This document shows, one piece after another, positions 52,901-58,900 of a stretch of 64,000 nucleotides of DNA. How positions within the stretch are numbered: position 1 is the stretch's first letter; each line of letters begins with the position of its first letter. A program made the position numbers and the translations under genes. The notes under the pieces were generated by a model. It saw only the letters and a program-made list of their open reading frames with translations, was not told the origin of the DNA and ran no database searches. The DNA is taken from NCBI GenBank assembly GCA_037043455.1, contig JAWPHD010003097.1:164672-228671 (forward strand), given 5' to 3'. This DNA is from Cyrtodaria siliqua (taxonomy: Eukaryota; Mollusca; Bivalvia; Adapedonta; Hiatellidae).

Positions 52901-55900
52901 ATCGAATTCGGAGCATAGTTTATAAATAAAATGAACTGCGTATGACTCGAGAAGATCAAACAGCAAAACAGTACGCGTGGAACCGTGCTAATTTATGATG
53001 GTACTACGTAATAAGCCAGTGTGTCTCATACGTGTCGTAGGTGCAACTAAGTGTGTTGTGGAAAGATTCTAGGCTCATTCTGTATGTTTTAACTAACTGC
53101 GAATGGAGAGTGAACATAGAAATTCAATGTTCTTTTTGTTTTGGCCTTTTGGCGACGAAAATCTTTTACACATGTTGATGCGCCTTAAAACTCCAGTGCA
53201 TCCTGTTTTTATGTATTCCACTAATGAAAAACAAAAACTTTATTTTTCTATAGCAAAAGGATAAATTCTACTCAAAGCCACACATACTCCCTATTTGTTT
53301 GACAGCAAAAAATGACCACAAATGAAGAAAAACATATGAAAAAAAAATGCTTAAAATTTGATATGTTACCGTCTTAAATCCTACACTATATCTGTATCTA
53401 CTAGAGTGCAAAAAATGAAACAATTCCGTTGTTAAATAAAGCAATGAGTTAAAAAATAAAATTCTTAGACTTGAAGATGTCAAAACTTGCCCTGCCAACA
53501 TCCTTAACATGATAGGGCCTTCATTTTGCCTTTGTGTGACGGTATGAACACTACGGCCCTCCATTTTACCAACATATATAGTAGTTATATATAAATAATT
53601 TCTCAGACGAGTTCTTGAACCAGACAGATTCGATTGCTTATAGACTCCATAGAACAGAAGTAACATTATGGACTATTCAAAGAATTGGAATAACGGAGGA
53701 GCTGCAGTGGTAGAGTGGTACACTGGTACTACTCGCCTCTCGACCCAGAGGTCCCGAGTTTGATTACCGTTGTACATTTATATATTACCGTAACGTTAAT
53801 AGTCCGATTTAGCTGGTTTTCAAACTTGTCTGAGCTTTTAATAATATGTATAATATGGCAATGTTCAGAAAAGATCAGTTAAAAATTGAAGGCCAAAAAA
53901 TGATGAATAATGAAGGACATTGCGTCTTACCGAGGCAAACGTTAACATACGACTGACGGACAACGGACATCTCGACATCCCATAAGCTCGTCTAGCCTTG
54001 GGCTAACATTTTATCTCACTTGTGTTTTTGAAAAATACTTGACAAAACATTAAACAGTATTGATGTCTACCGTTTTTATCGGCTCGGATATCAATATATC
54101 CCTCTGTTATCAAAGATACGGATTGTACGGTGTGTAAAAACGTTTGCCTTGCTATGAAAAAAACGTCCATCGGATTTGGTTGCGTAATACTTCTTGTTTG
54201 AAGGATGCATGTGTCAAATAGTTCAGACATTTTGTGTAGATGTCATTCAATGATTAGGACACGCACATGACGAAACTGATGGTAGAGTAAACAGCAATCA
54301 AAACAGAACTTACTACCCACTTTATGGTTAAGTAAACAGAAATACAAAACAGAACTTACTGCCATCTTTATGGTAAAGTAAACAGCATACAAAACAGAAC
54401 TTACTGCCATCTTTATGGTAAAGTAAACAGAAATACAAAACAGAACTTACTGCCATCTTTATGGTAAAGTAAACAGACATACAAAACAGAACTTACTGCC
54501 ATCTTTATGATTAAGTAAACAGAAATACAAAACAGAACTTACTGCCATCTTTATGGTAAAGTAAACAGCATACAAAACAGAACTTACTGCCATCTTTATG
54601 GTTGAGTAAACAGAAATACAAAACAGAACTTACTGCCATCTTTATGGTAAAGTAAACAGACATACAAAACAGAACTTACTGCCATCTTTATGGTAAAGTA
54701 AACAGACATACAAAACAGAACTTACTGCTATCTTTATGGTTAAGTAAACAGAAATACAAAACAGAACTTACTGCCATCTTTATGGTAAAGTAAACAGCAT
54801 ACAAAACAGAACTTACTGCCATCTTTATGGTTAAGTAAACAGAAATACAAAACAGAACTTACTGCCATCTTTATGGTAAAGTAAACAGACATACAAAACA
54901 GAACTTACTGCCATCTTTATGGTTAAGTAAACAGAAATACAAAACAGAACTTACTGCCATCTTTATGGTAAAGTAAACAGCATACAAAACAGAACTTACT
55001 GCCAGCTTTATGGTTGAGTAAACAGAAATACAAAACAGAACTTACTGCCATCTTTATGGTTAAGTAAACAGAAATACAAAACAGAACTTACTGCCATCTT
55101 TATGGTAAAGTAAACAGCATACAAAACAGAACTTACTGCCATCTTTATGGTTGAGTAAACAGAAATACAAAACAGAACTTACTGCCATCTTTATGGTAAA
55201 GTAAACAGACATACAAAACAGAACTTACTGCCATCTTTATGGTAAAGTAAACAGACATACACAACAGAACTTACTGCTATCTTTATGGTTAAGTAAACAG
55301 AAATACAAAACAGAACTTACTGCCATCTTTATGGTAAAGTAAACAGCATACAAAACAGAACATACTGCCATCTTTATGGTTGAGTAAACAGAAATACAAA
55401 ACAGAACTTACTGCCATCTTTATGGTAAAGTAAACAGACATACAAAACAGAACTTACTGCCATCTTTATGGTTAAGTAAACAGAAATACAAAACAGAACT
55501 TATTGCCAGCTGTATGGTGCCAGCAGTATGGTAAAGTAAACAGAGATACAAAACAAAACTTACTGCCATCTTTATGGTAAAGTAAACAGAAATACAAAAC
55601 AGAACGTATTGCCAGCTGTATGATAAAGTAAACAGAAATACAAAAACAGAACTTACTGCCAGCTGTATGGTAAAGTAAACAGAAATAAGCTATATGGTAA
55701 AGGAAACAGAAATACAAATATAACTTAATGCCATATTATAGTAAAGTAAACAGAATACAAAATAGAACTGGCTGCCAGCTGTATGGTGCCAGCAGTATGG
55801 TAAAGTAAACAGAAATACAAAAGAGAACTTACTGCCATCTTTATGGTAAAGTAACAGAAATACAAAAGAGAACTTACTGCCAGCAGTATGGTAAAGTAAA

Positions 55901-58900
55901 TAGAAATACAAAACAGAACTAACTGCCGTATTTATAGTAAAGTAAACATAAATACAAAAGAGAACTTACTGCCATCTTTATGGTAAAGTAAACAGAAACA
56001 CAAAACAGAATTTACTGCCAACTTTATGGTAAAGTAAACAAAAATACAAAACAGAACTTACTGCCAGCTGTAAGTTAAAAAAGAGAAACACAAAAGAGAA
56101 CTTACTGCCAGCTTTATGGTAAAGTAAACAGAAATACAAAACAGAACTTACTGCCATCTTTATGGTAAAGTAAACAGAAATACAAAACATAACTTACTGC
56201 CAACTTTATGGTAAAGTAAACAAAAATACAAAACAGACCTTACTGCCATATTAACACAAAACAAAACTTACTGCCACGTGTATGGTAAAGTAAACCGAAA
56301 TATAAAACAGAACTTACTGCCAGCAGTATGGTGCCAGCTTTATAGTAAAGTAAACAAAAATACAAAACAGAACTTACTGCCAGCTGTAAGTTAAAAAAGA
56401 GAAATACAAAAGAGAACTCACTGCCAGCTTTATGGTAAAGTAAACAGAAAAACAAAACAGAACTTACTGCCATCTTTATGGTAAAGTAAACAGAAATACA
56501 AAACATAACTTACTGCCAACTTTATGGTAAAGTAAACAAAAATACAAAACAGAATTTACTGCCATATTTATGGTAAACAGAAATACAAAAAACTTACTGC
56601 AAGCAGTATGGTAAAGTTAACAGAAATACAAAACAGAACTTACTGCCAGCTGTAAGTTAAAAAAGAGAAATACAAAAGAGAACTTACTGCCAGCTTTATG
56701 GTAAAGTAAAGAGAAATACAAAAGAGAACTTACTGCCAGCTTTATGGTAAAGTAAACAGAAATACAAAACAGAACTAACTGCCAGCTTTATGGTAAAGCA
56801 AACAGAAATACAAAACAGAACTTACTGCCAGCTTTATGGTAAAGTAAACATAAATACAAAACTGAACTAACTGCCAGCTTTATGGTAAAGTAAACATAAA
56901 TACAAAACAGAACTTACTGCCAGCTTTATGGTAAAGTAAACATAAATACAAAACAGAACTAACTGCCAGCTTTATGGTAAAGCAAACATAAATACAAAAT
57001 AGAACTAACTGCCAGCTTTATGGTAAAGCAAACAGAAATACAAAACAGAACTTACTGCCAGCTTTATGGTAAAGTAAACAGAAATACAAAACAGAACTAA
57101 CTGCCAGCTTTATGGTAAAGCAAACAGAAATACAAAACAGAACTTACTGCCAGCTTTATGGTAAAGTAAACAGAAATACAAAACAGAACTAACTGCCAGC
57201 TTTATGGTAAAGCAAACAGAAATACAAAACAGAACTTACTGCCAGCTTTATGGTAAAGTAAACATAAATACAAAACAGAACTAACTGCCAGCTTTATGGT
57301 AAAGTAAACATAAATACAAAACTGAACTTACTGCCAGCTTTATGGTAAAGTAAACATAAATACAAAAAGAGCTTACTGTCAGTTTTATGGTCAAGTAAAC
57401 ATAAATACAAAAGAGAACTTACTATCAGCGTTATGGTAAGGTAAACAGAAATACAAAAGAGAACTTACTGCCAGCTTTATAGTAAAGTAAACAGAAGTAC
57501 AATAGAAAACTTACTGGCAGCAGTATGGTTAGGTAAACAGAAATACAAAAGAGAACTTACTGCCAGCCGTCTGGTGAAGTAAACAGAAAAACAAAAGAGA
57601 ACTTACTGCCAGGTTTATGGTCAAGTAAACAGAAATACAAAACAGAGCTTACTGCCAGCTTTATGGTCAAGTAAACATAAATACAAAACAGAACTTACTG
57701 CCAGCTTTATGGCCAAGTAAACATAAATACAAAAAAAGCTTACTGTCACTTTTATGGTCATGTAAACATAAATACAAAAGAGAACTTACTGCCAGCTTTC
57801 TGGTAAAATAAACAGAAATACAAAGGAGAACTTACCGCCAGCTTTATGGTGAAGTAAACATAAATACAAAACATAACTTACTGCTTGATTTATGGTAATG
57901 TAAACAGAAATACAAAACAGAACTTACTGCGAGCTGTATGGTAAACAGAAATGCAAAACAGAACTTACTGCCAGCTTTATGGTCAAGTAAACAAAAAAAC
58001 AAAAAAGAACTTACTGCCAGCTTTATGGTAATGTAAACAGAAATACAAACAGAACTTGCTGTCAGTTTTATGGTAAAGAAAGAAGAAATACAAAACAAAA
58101 CATGCTGATAGTTTATTGTAAAAATAAACGAAATAATTGCCAAATGTGTAAGATTACATACCCTGTTTTATCTTACAGTTCGTGTTGGTGGAGACGGTGA
58201 TTACCGCACTTATGGATCGCTTTCCTAAATTGAGACAACACAAATTGCTCACTGTCATGGCTATATCCGCTGTATTCTTCCTGTTGGGATTAACCCTTAC
58301 CACAAATGTAAGTTCACGTTGCCATGTTATTACTTCTTAACCAGGTTTTCCTTAGAAAACCTGGTTATTAGATTGGGGTATGTAGTTTGGTGGGCGGGCG
58401 TGCGGGGGACGTCAAACTCTTAGTTTCCGCTCAATAACTTTTGTTAGAAATGAGGTCTTTAGATGAAACTTGGAGTGTAGGTAGCTTATATGGAAATGAA
58501 GGTTGGGATTGAAATTGAGGTCACTGGTACTAAGGTCAAGTTCATTGTTACTAAATAGAAAAACGGTTTCCGCTAATGACTTGAGTTTGGAATGAGATAT
58601 TGGAAAGAAACTTGCTGAGTAGGTACCTTATATGAAAAGGAAGCTTGGGATTGCATTGGGGTTACTGGGGTCAAAGTCAAGGTCACTGTTATTAAAAAAA
58701 GCAAAACAGTTTCCGCTCAATAACTTTAGTTTGGAATTAGATATTGGAACGAAACTTGCTGTGTAGGTACCTTATATTGAAAGGAAGCTTGGGATTGCAT
58801 TTTGGAACACTGGGCGTCAAGGTCACAGTTATTAAAAACAGAAAAATGGTTTTGGCTCAATAACTTAAGGAATGCGATATTAGAATGAAACTTCTTGTGT

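Noticed and set aside
54255..58110. CRISPR-like array
   Set aside because: Units are contiguous with no unique spacers, in an intron of an animal gene.
55472..58143. Hydrophobic minus-strand frames ([11 protein letters not shown] repeats) resembling membrane proteins
   Set aside because: Unit length of 46 bp is not a multiple of three, frames are short, overlapping and follow the minisatellite period.
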